From contig NC_135549.1 of assembly GCF_964340395.1 (NCBI RefSeq), positions 24,242,342 to 24,304,341 of the forward strand: DNA of 62,000 nucleotides, read 5' to 3'. Both the position numbers and the translations under genes were made by a program. Below, piece after piece: positions 45,797 through 56,490 of the stretch. This stretch comes from Glandiceps talaboti. Lineage: Eukaryota > Hemichordata > Enteropneusta > Spengelidae. The number at the start of each line of letters is the position of its first letter. Within the stretch, counting starts at the first letter, position 1. The notes under the pieces were generated by a model. The model was not told where the DNA came from. It did no database searches and saw only the letters and a list, made by a program, of their open reading frames with translations.

Positions 45797-47651
45797 GCAT
45801 TACCTACCATTTAATGTATGTGTGTTGTTAGCATCTTTATTTACTTTGTTATTATTCATACCAAAAACCTTGTGGTAGATTTTTAACAAATTTAAATAAT
45901 AATTGTGCCTCGAAACTCCATACTCTCTCTAGTTTGGTTGTAATACTGTACATATCACAAGTGTCGATGTGTTATCGTTTGTTTCTAATTGTTCCAAATT
46001 TAACCTTTTTCCTCTAGATGTACACCAATAAACGGTATCCTTCGGCAGGTTTGTAAACAAGACGTAAAGGAGAAGTTACAAACAATGAATAGTTTATCGC
46101 CTAATATTTCAAATGCCATAGCTGAATACATGGATACAGTTAGTATGAGATGTATCTACATCTCACATCCACCGTTTCCACAGGTAATTGTGTAGCTGGT
46201 CTAATCGTAAATGGAGTTTGTTTGGAATATTCAAATAAATAAAGGAGGAGGAATGTCTTTGATTGAAAAGAGAATTGGAAAGTAAACGTGTACCCTTGTA
46301 ACATTTTGCCGTAAATATAATTGCATTGCTATGAGTTGACCGTGTATATTGTTTCTGTTAGATGCCAGGGAGCCTTCAGTAATTTCAAAGGGGATTAGGT
46401 GGTGGGTCGCTTTTTACAGATCAGTCCTCGGGGGGGGGGGGGGGGGGGGTCAAATTTAGAAAATGGAAATTAGGGGAGGGTGACATTCTACTTTGACTAA
46501 TTGTTATCTAGCTTTGCATTATTTTGTTATTCTATCCTAATCCCACCGCTGCCACCGGTTCTAAATCCTACTGCTACCAAATCCCAAACCACCATCGCCA
46601 CCATTATAAGGTACCATTATAATCCCGTCACTTTTGCTAGATTTTAATAATTATGATTTTTTTTGTGGTCGAATTACTTGATTTATGAAAATTAATTTAC
46701 AATTTCGCGTTGAATTGCAAGACGTGAGTGAGTGGGTCAAATAGTCTAATCAGTTTTCTTCTTATATTTCTTCATTTCCATATTTAGGATTCGTAGAATT
46801 AAAAGCTGACCCAATGGATGGTTATATTTGGTGATCGAAATAAAAAAAGAGAGAAATAATACACATTTAATTTGTAATTTAGTGTAATTTTTAATCACGT
46901 TTGTCACTGTGTTGTAAATGTGGAGACGGGTGTTGATACGCAGTACTTCAACATTCAGAAAGTAATTCAAACAAATATAAAAACAAATGTATGGAAGATA
47001 ATTAAACCTAAACACATGTACTTCTCTATTATTTCAGCAAATAGTATCAGACATGAAATTTAGATTATCCGAAAACAGAGTGGTAAGCATTGATGACGTC
47101 ATCAAATTACCCTGTATGAAGAACTATGCAAATGATACCTACGTCATCTCTCTCATCGAACAGGAAATATGCTTTCGTAAGTTTCATACATACGTAAATA
47201 AGTTAAACTTGACAATGAAACAGTTTGTCATGTGAATTACATCATATCCTAATTAATAGAGGCCCGGGATAGAGGGTGCCTAATATCAACGGGGTATCAG
47301 TATTGGGTGTATGTGCCCATCACGAAATGCAACAAACCCCTAACACAGCCAATGGTAACGCCTTCTATATTGTTGATGTTACATACTACACACTATCATA
47401 GGAACAATTTCATCCCTCCAAGTGTTTAACTGTGGGCTTACCTTTTAATCATTATAAAACTTGTCTGTTGATTATTATTTATATACCCTCTATTCCTTGT
47501 TCTTTCAGGGGCGAAAGAGTTTCTGCCTTGGTTTACGTATGGTTCCTGGAGTACAGTTGTTAACAGAGAACGCACCGCACAAGGCTTAAAGAACAGTCCG
47601 TTGTCAAGTCTTCCAGGGATTCCATCGAAGGCCATATCATTTTCAAGATGA
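40112..47651 (+). CDS. O-fucosyltransferase-like type II membrane protein, paralogue B (5 exons, 436 aa)
   Basis: Coding exons are 40112-40258, 43638-44353, 46018-46183, 47038-47176 and 47509-47651 (stop TGA), with GT/AG introns of phase 0-2-0-1. The start is the ATG of MKIRP, shared with gene C. Residues 8-28 form a signal anchor (FVLLLLVTVLVVVYLFIALK), predicting a type II ER/Golgi protein with a luminal catalytic domain. Exon 2 carries L-L-D-Y-Q-K-N-G-P-G-W-W, L-A-L-H-F-N-R-T-L-V and, at its end, H-W-R-N-K-T-G-E. Exon 5 carries L-P-W-F-T-Y-G-S-W-S-T-V-V and E-R. These match the landmarks of GDP-fucose protein O-fucosyltransferases, though overall similarity to the named POFUTs looks distant, and donor and acceptor are unproven. 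It is in tandem with gene C, 1 kb apart. Introns 1 and 2 are loaded with G-rich transposon fragments. Confidence 0.85.
40381..41080. repeat. Three tandem ~230-bp repeats in gene B intron 1
   Basis: Units starting near 40381, 40609 and 40863 share 'atcttgacagt', 'gggtctccc.ctagaag', 'ccctggagg.tttttactctg' and 'caagctttacaagacagcacc'. Divergence increases downstream. No coding potential. Confidence 0.8.
41960..42137. mobile_element. Right end of a G/C-rich DNA transposon related to 4490-6220
   Basis: Ends 'actgaccggtcccttag', matching the CCGGTCCC terminus of the 1.73-kb element, and is preceded by repeated 'atgacccccc' blocks. The sequence is mirrored, inverted, at 45453-45620. Confidence 0.55.
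42216..42400. mobile_element. G-rich element fragment in gene B intron 1
   Basis: Begins 'gggagccatcagtaattaca', the same terminus as the element at 44450-45258, and ends in a C run. Only one end is recognisable. Confidence 0.5.
42403..42475 (+). mobile_element. tRNA-derived SINE head (A and B boxes)
   Basis: 'tagttgttagagctc' resembles an A box, and GGTTTCGAATCC at 42449-42460 is a B box at tRNA spacing. No cloverleaf with a paired acceptor stem is evident, so it is a pol III-type SINE promoter rather than a tRNA gene. Confidence 0.5.
44450..45258. mobile_element. Non-autonomous DNA transposon with TAA target duplication, gene B intron 2
   Basis: The left terminus GGGAGCCTTCATTAATTACG and right terminus (reverse complement GAGAGCCTTCAGTAACAAGG) form imperfect TIRs. 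TAA flanks both (44447-44449, 45259-45261). It is non-coding, about 0.8 kb, and inserted about 100 bp after exon 2 of gene B. The TAA duplication and G-rich subterminal sequence link it to the 4490-6220 element. Confidence 0.7.
45453..45620. mobile_element. Left end of a G/C-rich DNA transposon
   Basis: 'actaagggacgggttagttt', followed by 'ggattggtaagggtcacctt' and 'gtgatggaagaaaaa', is a diverged reverse complement of 41960-42137. It therefore represents the same family with the opposite terminus. Confidence 0.5.
45687..45796. repeat. (ATACAT)n microsatellite
   Basis: About 18 hexamer units with a few substitutions (ACAGAT, ACATCT). The alternating Ile-His and Tyr-Thr frames are artefacts. 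Confidence 0.95.
46363..46550. mobile_element. G-rich element fragment in gene B intron 3
   Basis: Starts 'agggagccttcagtaatttc', passes a long G run at 46430-46449, and continues with 'ttaggggagggtgacattct'. This is the left end of the family seen at 44450. Confidence 0.55.
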
Positions 47652-48335
47652 ATGGACTTTGTTGACACAAAAATGTAGTTATTTGTATATTTCGTGACGT
47701 CATTTTATAGATAAATAATCTGCGAGATAGGAGTCGGGACGGTGTAAATGCAGTGGAATACAACATAATTCAATAAGTGCTTCTACCAGTAAAATTATAT
47801 ATTACGTAATGCGGTCGTGTGTGTATGATAGTTTGAGATTGTCATTCAATGAGTAGATGTGTAGATGTCAATATGGTGTTATAAATAAGGGTACTCAACA
47901 TGGGACCATACATTAGTCATTGGATTTCATTGTGTCAAAAACTGTTATAATTATAATTATTGTACTTGTGGATATTTTTTATGCTAAGATTTAGTGATTC
48001 CTGCTTCCACTGTACGGTTTCAGACATATAAGCTGTGTTTTAGTTTTTCTACATGTTTCTACGTATAGAGTGTAACTTGAATTTGAGAATGACATGCTTA
48101 CAATATCATTTGTAATACGCGTGACAGCATCATATCTAGCTAGCTAGGCGCAACAACACCGCTGCATTGACAATTTTGCGAGCAAATGCTTTGTGTGAAC
48201 AAACATGCTACAAATATTGCAACAGTTAAAGCAGAACTTGGTAATTATCCAGTTATTGGAAACATCTGTGTTAACAAATGTTTAAATTTTGGAGTAGAAT
48301 TATTAAACAGAGAATATTGTTTATATGTTTTGTCT

Positions 48336-48364
48336 CAGACAAGTAACAACAAGATACTTGTCTG
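48336..48364 (+). repeat. Hairpin CAGACAAGTA...TACTTGTCTG, copy 1
   Basis: A perfect 10-bp stem with a 9-nt loop, about 0.7 kb after the gene B stop and before a possible poly(A) signal, so plausibly in its 3' UTR. A second copy is at 56018-56044; both are followed by 'tgtggttt'. Confidence 0.6.
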
Positions 48365-48444
48365 TGGTTTTGTAGTTAGATATAATTAGGTGTAAGTATA
48401 TCCTTGACCATTGATTATGTTGTGCAAAACGTAATTTCAAGTCA

Positions 48445-48450
48445 AATAAA
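48445..48450 (+). terminator. Candidate poly(A) signal for gene B
   Basis: AATAAA followed by a T/GT-rich stretch (tatttctttgtgcgg) 20-30 nt on. Using it gives a 3' UTR of about 0.8 kb; earlier AATAAA-like hexamers in the region are less well followed. Confidence 0.3.
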
Positions 48451-48494
48451 ATATACTGTACTCTACTATTTCTTTGTGCGGTGACTCATTGGTC

Positions 48495-48570
48495 CATATG
48501 TCTAGTTAACACACCACGTGTTGCATCATATGGATCATAATTATGCAACACGTGGTGCGTTAGCTAGAGA
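48495..48570. repeat. Palindrome ~100 bp upstream of gene C start
   Basis: CTAGTTAACACACCACGTGT and 'tgcat' face 'atgca' and ACACGTGGTGCGTTAGCTAG across about 16 bp. It may be a small MITE; it contains two CACGTG E-box cores in the likely promoter/leader of gene C. Confidence 0.7.
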
Positions 48571-48666
48571 TGTACGAAAGGTTGGTATGGTGCACGGTAC
48601 ATTTGTTAGCCAGACACGGTACTAAAAGTTGGCCACGCAACAGGTGTCCAATAACGTTTGAAAACA

Positions 48667-49202
48667 ATGAAAATCCGACCAATTCGCCGAGTCGCTCTCT
48701 CCCTAGGCCTATTGGCAACTGCCTTTATACTCACGTCTGTACTTGTATTACCAAATTTCACATATGATGGAATACAACTGAAGGTAGAGGCATACGAAGA
48801 TTCGGGTCTACAAGAAAAGGTGAGCGTCCCCTACATTGTTTCCTTGCATAGATGATATATATGACTCCATTACTGGCATGATGATATCCCGGGGCTGATA
48901 TTTGTATTTCATATACTGTCACCACATTCACCAATCTACTTAAAACCACACTTATGTTCAAAATCATTGGCGTTGACTTCAATTCCACCATGACGATGCC
49001 GTCAATATCTTTCGTTCACGGGTGTATCATTTTTTTCCCGATAATCAAATTATTTGATTGTAACTTTTCTTTTCTCGTTCTATTTCGCATTCCTTCTCTT
49101 CGGTTAACTGTGTAAAGACATATATTTCCTGAATTTATATTCAGAGTGGGTGTAATTTGGATCACCTGTAGACATCCCCAATAAGGAAATAATGAATAGA
49201 TT

Positions 49203-49244
<42 letters not shown>

Positions 49245-52200
49245 AACATAAATACATACATGCATGCATGCATACATACATACATACATACATACATACA
49301 TACATACATACATACATACATACATACATACATACATAATGAACATTACTTAATGAACCATGAATGGACATATGCATGTGAATGATTGCACGAATGAGTG
49401 GACGGTGGAAAATATTGCGCTTGGGCAAGGGCTGGCACTTTTTTACAAACATTTTGATGATCACCCTCGTCTTTGGCTTGCATTGGGCATCAAATTTAAG
49501 TTGATTTGTAAAGAGTGCCAATCCTTGTGCAGACACTAAATCGTGAGATATTGCCCTCGCTGGCATGGGTTATTTAAGCAATAAACCACCCCCTGGGGAT
49601 GGTATACCAAGAGGTTTTGACCAGTGAACGAAATATATGCACGAGCGATAGCGAGTGCATATATTGAGTTCACTGGTCAAAACCGAGTGGTATACCTTCC
49701 CCAGGGGGTGGTTTATCGCTATTATATTATACCAGTATATTGAAAATATAGGAAACAAGATAAGAACTAACGTTTTCTCGTTTCATATGCGCCTCTGTGT
49801 CTAATTTGCACAACAATAACGCTGCTTTTCAAGACAGCTGATCTTGGCCTCAATGTGAACGTCGTGCAGCGACTGGGTTTATTTTATCTGCTCGTCGTTT
49901 CTAGGGATAATCTGTACATTGATCGGCTCATTAAAAGTGTACAGTGATGAATAAACAACCTGTTTGACTCAAGGTATAAACTTGAAGTGGTTTATTGAAT
50001 ACAGCGTGCTTCGATCGCTCCCGGCCGAATTCGTGACTCGGTGAAGTGATAGACAGGTTGATATTTACAATGTATTTATATTACTGGAAGTTACCTCAGT
50101 AGATTTTCGGGTTTGAGGATTTCCCTCTCGGATTGATGACTGATACTCTAGGACAGGATCCCAGACGAATTTCTATATAGATTAATGGTTAGTCGGCCAG
50201 TGTAACCTCTTTCACTTGCTTCATTTTTATGACAGGACAGGACAGCTCACCAATGTTTCCACTCCAGCCGCGCCGAGGCAGGGACCGATCTCGTGCATGC
50301 CTATAGCGCCTTGACCTTAGTACATGTAGTAGGCGATGATTTGAACAAATACGCGATGACTGGGTTGCTTTCGAAATTTCCTTCATAATTTCTCATAAAA
50401 TATTGTCTCATTGAGAGAAAATCCTCCTCTGACAATTCGAAGAGTTCACTATCAGTATCACGGCGGACTACAACAAAATTTGGACGCGTGCCAGCAGTGC
50501 ATTATCGTACCAGCAGTGCATTATCACTCGTTTTAGACGCGCTAGTTCGATGTCTAGACCAATCAGATCCCTCGATTTCCACCATCAATATACTGGTATA
50601 ATATAATTATTGATATCCCCCTCACAGGAAATACATGATGTAACAGCGAACCTGTCAGAAGCTATAAACACAGAAGCTAGCACCGCCACCGCCAACAATA
50701 GTGACGTCGTGAACGACCAGGTGATGTACATGTTACCGTTATTAGATTACCAAAAGAACGGACCCGGATGGTGGATGCTTGAATTGAGAATAGCAGTAAC
50801 CCTTGCACTGCACTTCAATAGAACACTAGTTTTGGTTTCTATGAAAACTCATCAACTAGATTCCGACAGAAGTAAATTGGCACCGTTCAGTTCTACGTTT
50901 GATGAGGATTTAATACGTCAGGGTTTGCCAGTTATTTCATTGAACGAATACAAAGAAGTCTGTGGCAAAGATCTAACGAGGAACAACATAGTTATTGATC
51001 CTTTCCATAAGGAGATTCCCTTGCAAAGATCCGAATACATAAAAATTTACAACGGTTATCGTGGATTTTTCCGAAGACATTTTGATATATTCTTACCCAA
51101 TTCATCAATTATTCCAATCTCAGAGAAACAGTACGAGGAACGGTTACAATCATTACAATCCCAAAGATGCTTGGCTGTCCTGCGCCCTCACGAGGTTAAA
51201 ATTGAAATTCCCGATATCGAAAAAATTCAAAAAATAGCTGCACAGACACTTATGAGAGCGTCGTACGTAAGAAATGTGGTTGATGATATCCAAAAGCAAA
51301 TATGTGGTGGAAAACCATTTATTGCTATGCACTGGAGAAATAAAACTGGAGAAAGGTTGGTATTTCTTCGATGATGAAATTACATTTACACATTCAGAAA
51401 TTTGAAGAAACAGTAAAAAATGATACAAAAATATATTGACGACATTTCAACAATCAAGGTGTCTACAACACAGGGACACGTAATATCTCTGAGATTCTTG
51501 TTTTCATTCTAGGCTATAGGCTCAAAATAATAATAATGTTGTGAGTTGAATATATTTTCCTTGCCCGTATCTAAAACAAACGAAGGGGGACATAGAGAGT
51601 TGGTATAAAGATACATTTGTAGTAGCTGATATTTTCCTTACGAAAACAACGTGTCCTTATGGTCTACAATATTCTTTACACAGAGGGAGACAGAAGACCC
51701 CGAAATCGACGTTTATTTTAACTAGCATGTTAAATGAGTGCCAACTGCTTTAAATTAAAATTTGATACGCCTTTCTAGGCTAACGACTCATTGCAGTACA
51801 TGTATTTATCAAGCCAATACGGCAGAAAAGAAGTTTATAAACTTTCCAATTAGTTGTTGCACATATTCCTCCGCAGATTGTGATTGCCCACAATGCAATT
51901 GGACGTTTGTAATCATGAGGTGAGCCCCTTAGCCCGATGAAAATAAGAATACTAACATATTATAATCGACTCTACATATTTTTGGTAGCTATGTATTCGG
52001 AACTACACCATGTTTTATTTATCGTAAATTGGGGTGTTATACGTCTATTAAATAAATATTGTTATTGCTATCTTCCTCTATTTTTTTATTCCTTTCATAT
52101 CATATGTACATTTATAATGGCAGGTAATGTTTGTTTGTTTTCCAATCTAGATGTACACCGACACCGCGAAAAGACGGCACTGTTTCTTTAGTTTGCAAAC

Positions 52201-53265
52201 AAGATCTGAAGAAGACGTTACAAACGATAAATAACTTATCGTTAAATATTTCAAATGCCATTGCTAAATACATGGACAAAGTTAGCATGAGATGTGTTTA
52301 CGTCGCACATCCACCATTTCCACAGGTAACAATTTTACTGTAATTTACGGCTTAAACAAGACAAAATAATTGCCGGCAATACAGGATTGGATAATACATA
52401 TCACCCCATGTGTTATGTTTGGTAGTTACCTATAGCTATTATTAACCAGATTTAAACTGACCCGCCATAACTTGCACTAGTCTAAGAGTCCAACATGATT
52501 TTATATACTGTAAAAGCGTAAACATCAACTGACATATCTTCTTTCGGGCCAGTAAAAATCAATTTATGAATTATTTGTAGGAATACTGATGTTACGGCGA
52601 TTTGATAAAGCATACTTGGTCCCCGGAATTTCGGTCTGGTTTTCGCTTATAGTTTCCTTGATACGGACCGGAATTGAAAGTTTACAAAATTCAAAAAAAT
52701 TTGGCAAAGTCTTTGTGTACGAATTTTCATAGAAATCGGGTGATTCGACACGGCTGGCCTGGTTTGGCCGTGCTCTATATGTTACACGGCCAACAGAGAT
52801 GCAGAAGTACAAACAAGTTCTAACTGTCGAAGTACAAAAAAGATTTTCAATATTGATTGAGAATGAAATAGTGAAGAGGTCGTATGAATTTATCTAGGCT
52901 AATGCTCCAGCAAGATTGCCCACTGATGCGATCTATTACGGCCAACACAACACTATAGGAAACATGTGTAAAACGTTGGGTCGGTATTCAAATTAGATAA
53001 GTCAACCGAAAATTTTAAAAGACTAATTACGAAATATGCAAATAACTAATTAAAACTAATAGCAATATCAAAAATATTTTAGGACAGATGCGCTTTGGTA
53101 TCTCAAATGCAAGAATAAAATTATATAGAATTTGAAGATTGCACTCTAGATACTTAGGATGTTTACCAAAATTTGATCAGTTCTTGTTGTTATCATAAGG
53201 AAGATGCGTACCAAGTTTCATTGGAATTGATGCAGCAGCTTTTGAGATATCGTGTCCACAGACGG

Positions 53266-53334
<69 letters not shown>

Positions 53335-54831
53335 CAGACATACAGACAGACAGAAGCATAACAATACGCTCCCTAAGATTTAAAAACAGAAATAGTGTCA
53401 CTAAACATTTATGAAATTAAAGTAGTAGCTGTTGCTGTTTTTCCGCACTATCTTTAGTTCCCCCACCCCTGAACAATAGTCTCAGCATCATTTGGGTAAG
53501 GGTTAAAGAAATCACGAGCTCCTAAATATGTTTATTCCCATGTTTTATCCTCAGTGTGCAGCAGGCCTCTTCTAATCCAGAGTTTTCCAATTTTCATAAC
53601 ATCATTTCAGTGAGGTTGCACAAAGCAGGGTTGGTGAAAATAGCTTTTCTGGGTCCCTAAGCATAAAGAAATGCAGGCAGGATAAAATCCACTACGCCTT
53701 TGTCCTCCCCCCCCCCCCCACTTAATAAGTATTAACGTAAAAACTCTGCTAACGATATTAATACTGTACTGTTATGTTTCAGCAAATTGTGTTTGATATG
53801 AAATCTAGATTATCTGAAAATAGAGTGGTAAGCATTGATGACGTCATCAAATTACCCTGTCTGAAGAAATATGCAAATGACACCTACGTCATTTCTCTCA
53901 TCGAACAAGAAATCTGCTTTCGTAAGTAAAAATACATGCACTGTTTTTGATAACATTCAACTTTTAAGAAAGCATGGTATGTTAACTAATATATATTATA
54001 CATGCTATTTCTCATCTGTGTGTGATAAAATATGCCAATCAAATTATGCTCAATACCAAATATTTCTATTCTCGCCAAGGAAAACGTTTTTCACTGGTGA
54101 TGCACACATGACATACTTTTGTACCTTGTCGGCAATGAGGACTCTTGGATACAAAACAAAAAAGTCAATTAGTGAGCATTCTATTGAGACCACCTTTGAC
54201 CTTGACCATCATTTTAAAGGTTAAATAGCCGTAATTTGTCTTTTTACTGTAATTCAAGAAAATTGAATACTGCAGTCTCCATTCAAGTCTCTATACACAC
54301 ACCATTAAAATATCCGCATTCCCTTTATACTTTAACCTTCATCTTCAAGGTCAAATAGCAAATTGATTGACTAAATAAAGTTTTAACCTATAGACACCAG
54401 TAAAATATCTGCACCTAGGTAAACTTTCAAGCTTGACAGTAAAACCTGGACCTTGGCCCTCCTCATTAAGGTCAAATACACGTAGTAAATTTTTCAATAA
54501 CTTTTAAAAGTATTATATCAAGAAGCACTGCACATTGCTAGAGATAAGCTTTATATTCAGACAGAATTGTGACCATGATCTTCAAGGTCAAATTTAAAAG
54601 TGTGCAATAACTTTGCCATGCAACAAACCAGTTTGAGATATTATCTTCCATGAAGGCTTGTTATTCCATTATTTGTTTCTTGTCTTTCCAGGAGCCAAAG
54701 AATTCCTGCCTTGGTTTACATATGGATCCTGGAGCACAGTCGTCTCAACAGAACGATCCACACATGGTTTCAAAAGCACTAGTCTTGCAAATATTCCAGG
54801 AATGCCATGGGAAGCAAAATCCTACCTGTAA
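48667..54831 (+). CDS. O-fucosyltransferase-like type II membrane protein, paralogue C (5 exons, 444 aa)
   Basis: Coding exons are 48667-48819, 50628-51355, 52151-52325, 53783-53921 and 54692-54831 (stop TAA), with GT/AG introns of phase 0-2-0-1. The start is the ATG of MKIRPIRR. A TTG three codons upstream is open but unlikely. Residues 9-28 are a signal anchor. Landmarks are L-L-D-Y-Q-K-N-G-P-G-W-W (89-100), N-R-T-L-V near 120, H-W-R-N-K-T-G-E (286-293, at the exon 2/3 junction) and S-W-S-T-V-V-S-T-E-R (411-420). These fit GDP-fucose O-fucosyltransferase-fold enzymes acting in the ER/Golgi lumen. Conserved cysteines (V-C-G-K, R-C-T-P, V-C-K-Q, L-P-C, I-C-F) could form disulphides. Exon 2 shares a 267-nt identical tract with gene B. 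A fold-back element ends about 20 bp before the exon 2 acceptor. The acceptor protein is unknown. Confidence 0.87.
49201..49339. repeat. (CAGA)n then (ATAC)n compound microsatellite
   Basis: About 11 CAGA units, a short bridge with CATG repeats, then about 20 ATAC units, in gene C intron 1. Confidence 0.95.
49578..49719. repeat. Near-perfect 142-bp palindrome in gene C intron 1
   Basis: 'ataaaccaccccctggggat' to 'ggtataccaagaggttttga' folds onto 'tcaaaaccgagtggtatacc' and 'ccccagggggtggtttat'. The centre 'gcacgagcgatagcgagtgc' is itself a small hairpin. Confidence 0.85.
49720..50608. mobile_element. Possible MITE with 23-bp terminal inverted repeats, gene C intron 1
   Basis: TATTATATTATACCAGTATA + TTG at 49721-49743 is the inverse of CAATATACTGGTATAATATA at 50585-50604. 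The interior (about 0.85 kb) has no gene. The right end stops about 20 bp before the exon 2 acceptor of gene C. Confidence 0.55.
53000..53355. repeat. Microsatellite-associated repeat with (CA)n(TA)n and CAGA tail, gene C intron 3
   Basis: 'aatatgcaaataactaatta' and 'cagcttttgagatatcgtgt' are the inverse of motifs at 38040-38180. The unit leads into ACACAC (53270-53291), TATATA (53292-53330) and CAGACAGA. Confidence 0.7.
54195..54610. repeat. Degenerate ~110-bp tandem repeat in gene C intron 4
   Basis: Four spaced copies of 'ccttgaccatcattttaaag'/'aaccttcatcttcaaggtca'-type text followed by 'aaatag'. Non-coding. Confidence 0.6.
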
Positions 54832-55086
54832 TACTGTTGACTGCAAGCTCCCCTCTCCCCCTCCCCATTGAACCTTTAAGATCTGATACCAGGGCATGAC
54901 AAAAGCACATACATATGTAGTATAGCTGCTAGACCTTTCAGCTTTCTTCTGATATTTCAAGCGACCGAAGGTCACTTTTCACCAACAATCGAGGGTCTTT
55001 TGGCTGCGATTGTGCACCGATTAATATCATTTTTCGGCTACTGTTCGGCAACCTTTGGAGCACAGACCTGAGGTCTTATTACAGGA

Positions 55087-55227
55087 CTACCGTGTGGTGA
55101 CACACTGTTTTGTGAGACATATTGATTCATATCTATGAACTGGTAAAAAGAACACATAGGTAAAAAGAGGAACAAGTTCCATTCCAATCATCATGATTGG
55201 CTGGGGATTCCTTTTTGTTAGTAAATG
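55087..55227 (-). pseudogene. Decayed second copy of the MIC19 terminal exon
   Basis: Reading the minus strand, 'ctttcctttccag' precedes H-L-L-T-K-R-N-P, the equivalent of N-L-L-T-K-R-D-I in the functional exon at 58421-58383. The nucleotide match continues through 'ccaatcatgatgatggaatg' into the 3' UTR. A net 2-nt loss shifts the frame past the normal stop, giving a 46-residue tail that ends at TAG (55089-55087). It could be spliced as an alternative last exon, but frameshift plus divergence favour a decayed duplicate. It lies convergent to gene C, 256 bp past its stop codon. Confidence 0.6.
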
Positions 55228-56017
55228 CTGGAAAGGAAAGACAGCCTGGAAGCTTTCAAATGGTGCATATCATAATTTTACTGCCATAATGAACATTTTC
55301 GAAGATAAGGATACAATACCGTAGGCAAGCCTACATCTCATAACCTAAGTTATATACATCTTGGTATGTAATTTGCTGCATGTTGAAAGGCACTCGGAGC
55401 ATACTAGCATTCAACTTACTAAGGCACAGATAGATAACCATGCATCGCTTGAACTCAAACCGATACAACATGTCATGTGATTGGAGGGTACTATACTTGC
55501 TTGTATCAAAATCAGGAGAAATGTCACCCAAACAATTGCCTCGATTGTCCAACAGTGTGTTTTATATCTTTCAATTTAATAGGTGAGAACAGGGTATTGT
55601 ATTGCTTTGTCTTGTAATTAAAACTTAACAAAAATAGAAACGTGTGTCATTAAATAGTTATGATATATGTCATACAAGTATAACACACATATGATACATT
55701 ACATACCTGGAAAGAAAAAAAAATACCTTAATTATGGACCCTATTACCCTACCACTCTGGTAGTGGCCAATAGGATACCAACACAAAATCATAATTTACT
55801 ACATGTCACCATAGTAATGTATTTATATACTTCCACCGTGAATAGGTCATTAATTAATTACGTGTTTGTTATGATGGTGAATCAAATCAATCGGCGCAAC
55901 TTGCATCTGTAAGTTCACCAACTTATTTTTGACAAAATCAATAGCCTAAAAGTCTAGTTATCCTCCTAGTTCTGATTATCAGCATAATTATGTTTAATGT
56001 TTACTTATGTTTAAATA

Positions 56018-56044
56018 CAGACAAGTAAAAAACTTACTTGTCTG
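56018..56044 (+). repeat. Hairpin CAGACAAGTA...TACTTGTCTG, copy 2
   Basis: Same 10-bp stem as at 48336 with a different 7-nt loop, about 1.2 kb beyond the gene C stop. It probably dates from the B/C duplication or belongs to a short repeat family. Confidence 0.6.
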
Positions 56045-56121
56045 TGGTTTAACTACTATACTAATCACAGGTAGAAGAGTGTGTAATTCATTGATTGATC
56101 TATTTATTGGACTCGTGGAGT

Positions 56122-56490
56122 CATGATGGGCGAATGGTTAGAGTGGCCGACTTGGAACCTGCAGGTTGCAGGTTTGAGCCCTATCGTTGCCACTTGTTTC
56201 TGAGTGGTTAAAGTCCTCGGGCAAGATTTGAACCACGAATGTGCTTCAGTCAACCCAGCTGCATAATTGGGACCTGGTAGGATAAAGGTTGCAACGTGAA
56301 TGTTTTAATCCTATGTGCTTATAAAGGCTGCAATGGATTTATGCTCCCCAGGGAGCTGAGGAAGTATAAAGGGCTGTTGTGCCGCTATAGATCCATACCA
56401 GGGTTAATAACTGTAAAGTGCTTTGAGCACAAAGTGGGAAAGCACTATATAAAAACCAACATTATTTCTTATTATTACTTATTTATTGAT
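56122..56490 (+). mobile_element. tRNA-derived SINE, apparently full length
   Basis: A tRNA-like head (A box around TGGGCGAATGG, B box GGTTTGAGCCC at 56171-56181) is followed by a body with 'cataattgggacctggtagg' and a tail 'gtaaagtgctttgagcacaa' then 'gcactatataaaaacc', ending in ATT-rich repeats. That tail is typical of SINEs mobilised by CR1/L2-type LINEs. A reversed tail fragment lies at 27425-27505. Confidence 0.85.

Noticed and set aside
45617-45831. Ile-His and Tyr-Thr repeat proteins
   Set aside because: Produced by the (ATACAT)n microsatellite.
48186-48389. 67-aa protein after gene B
   Set aside because: Lies in the probable 3' UTR of gene B and includes the repeated hairpin; no domain recognised.
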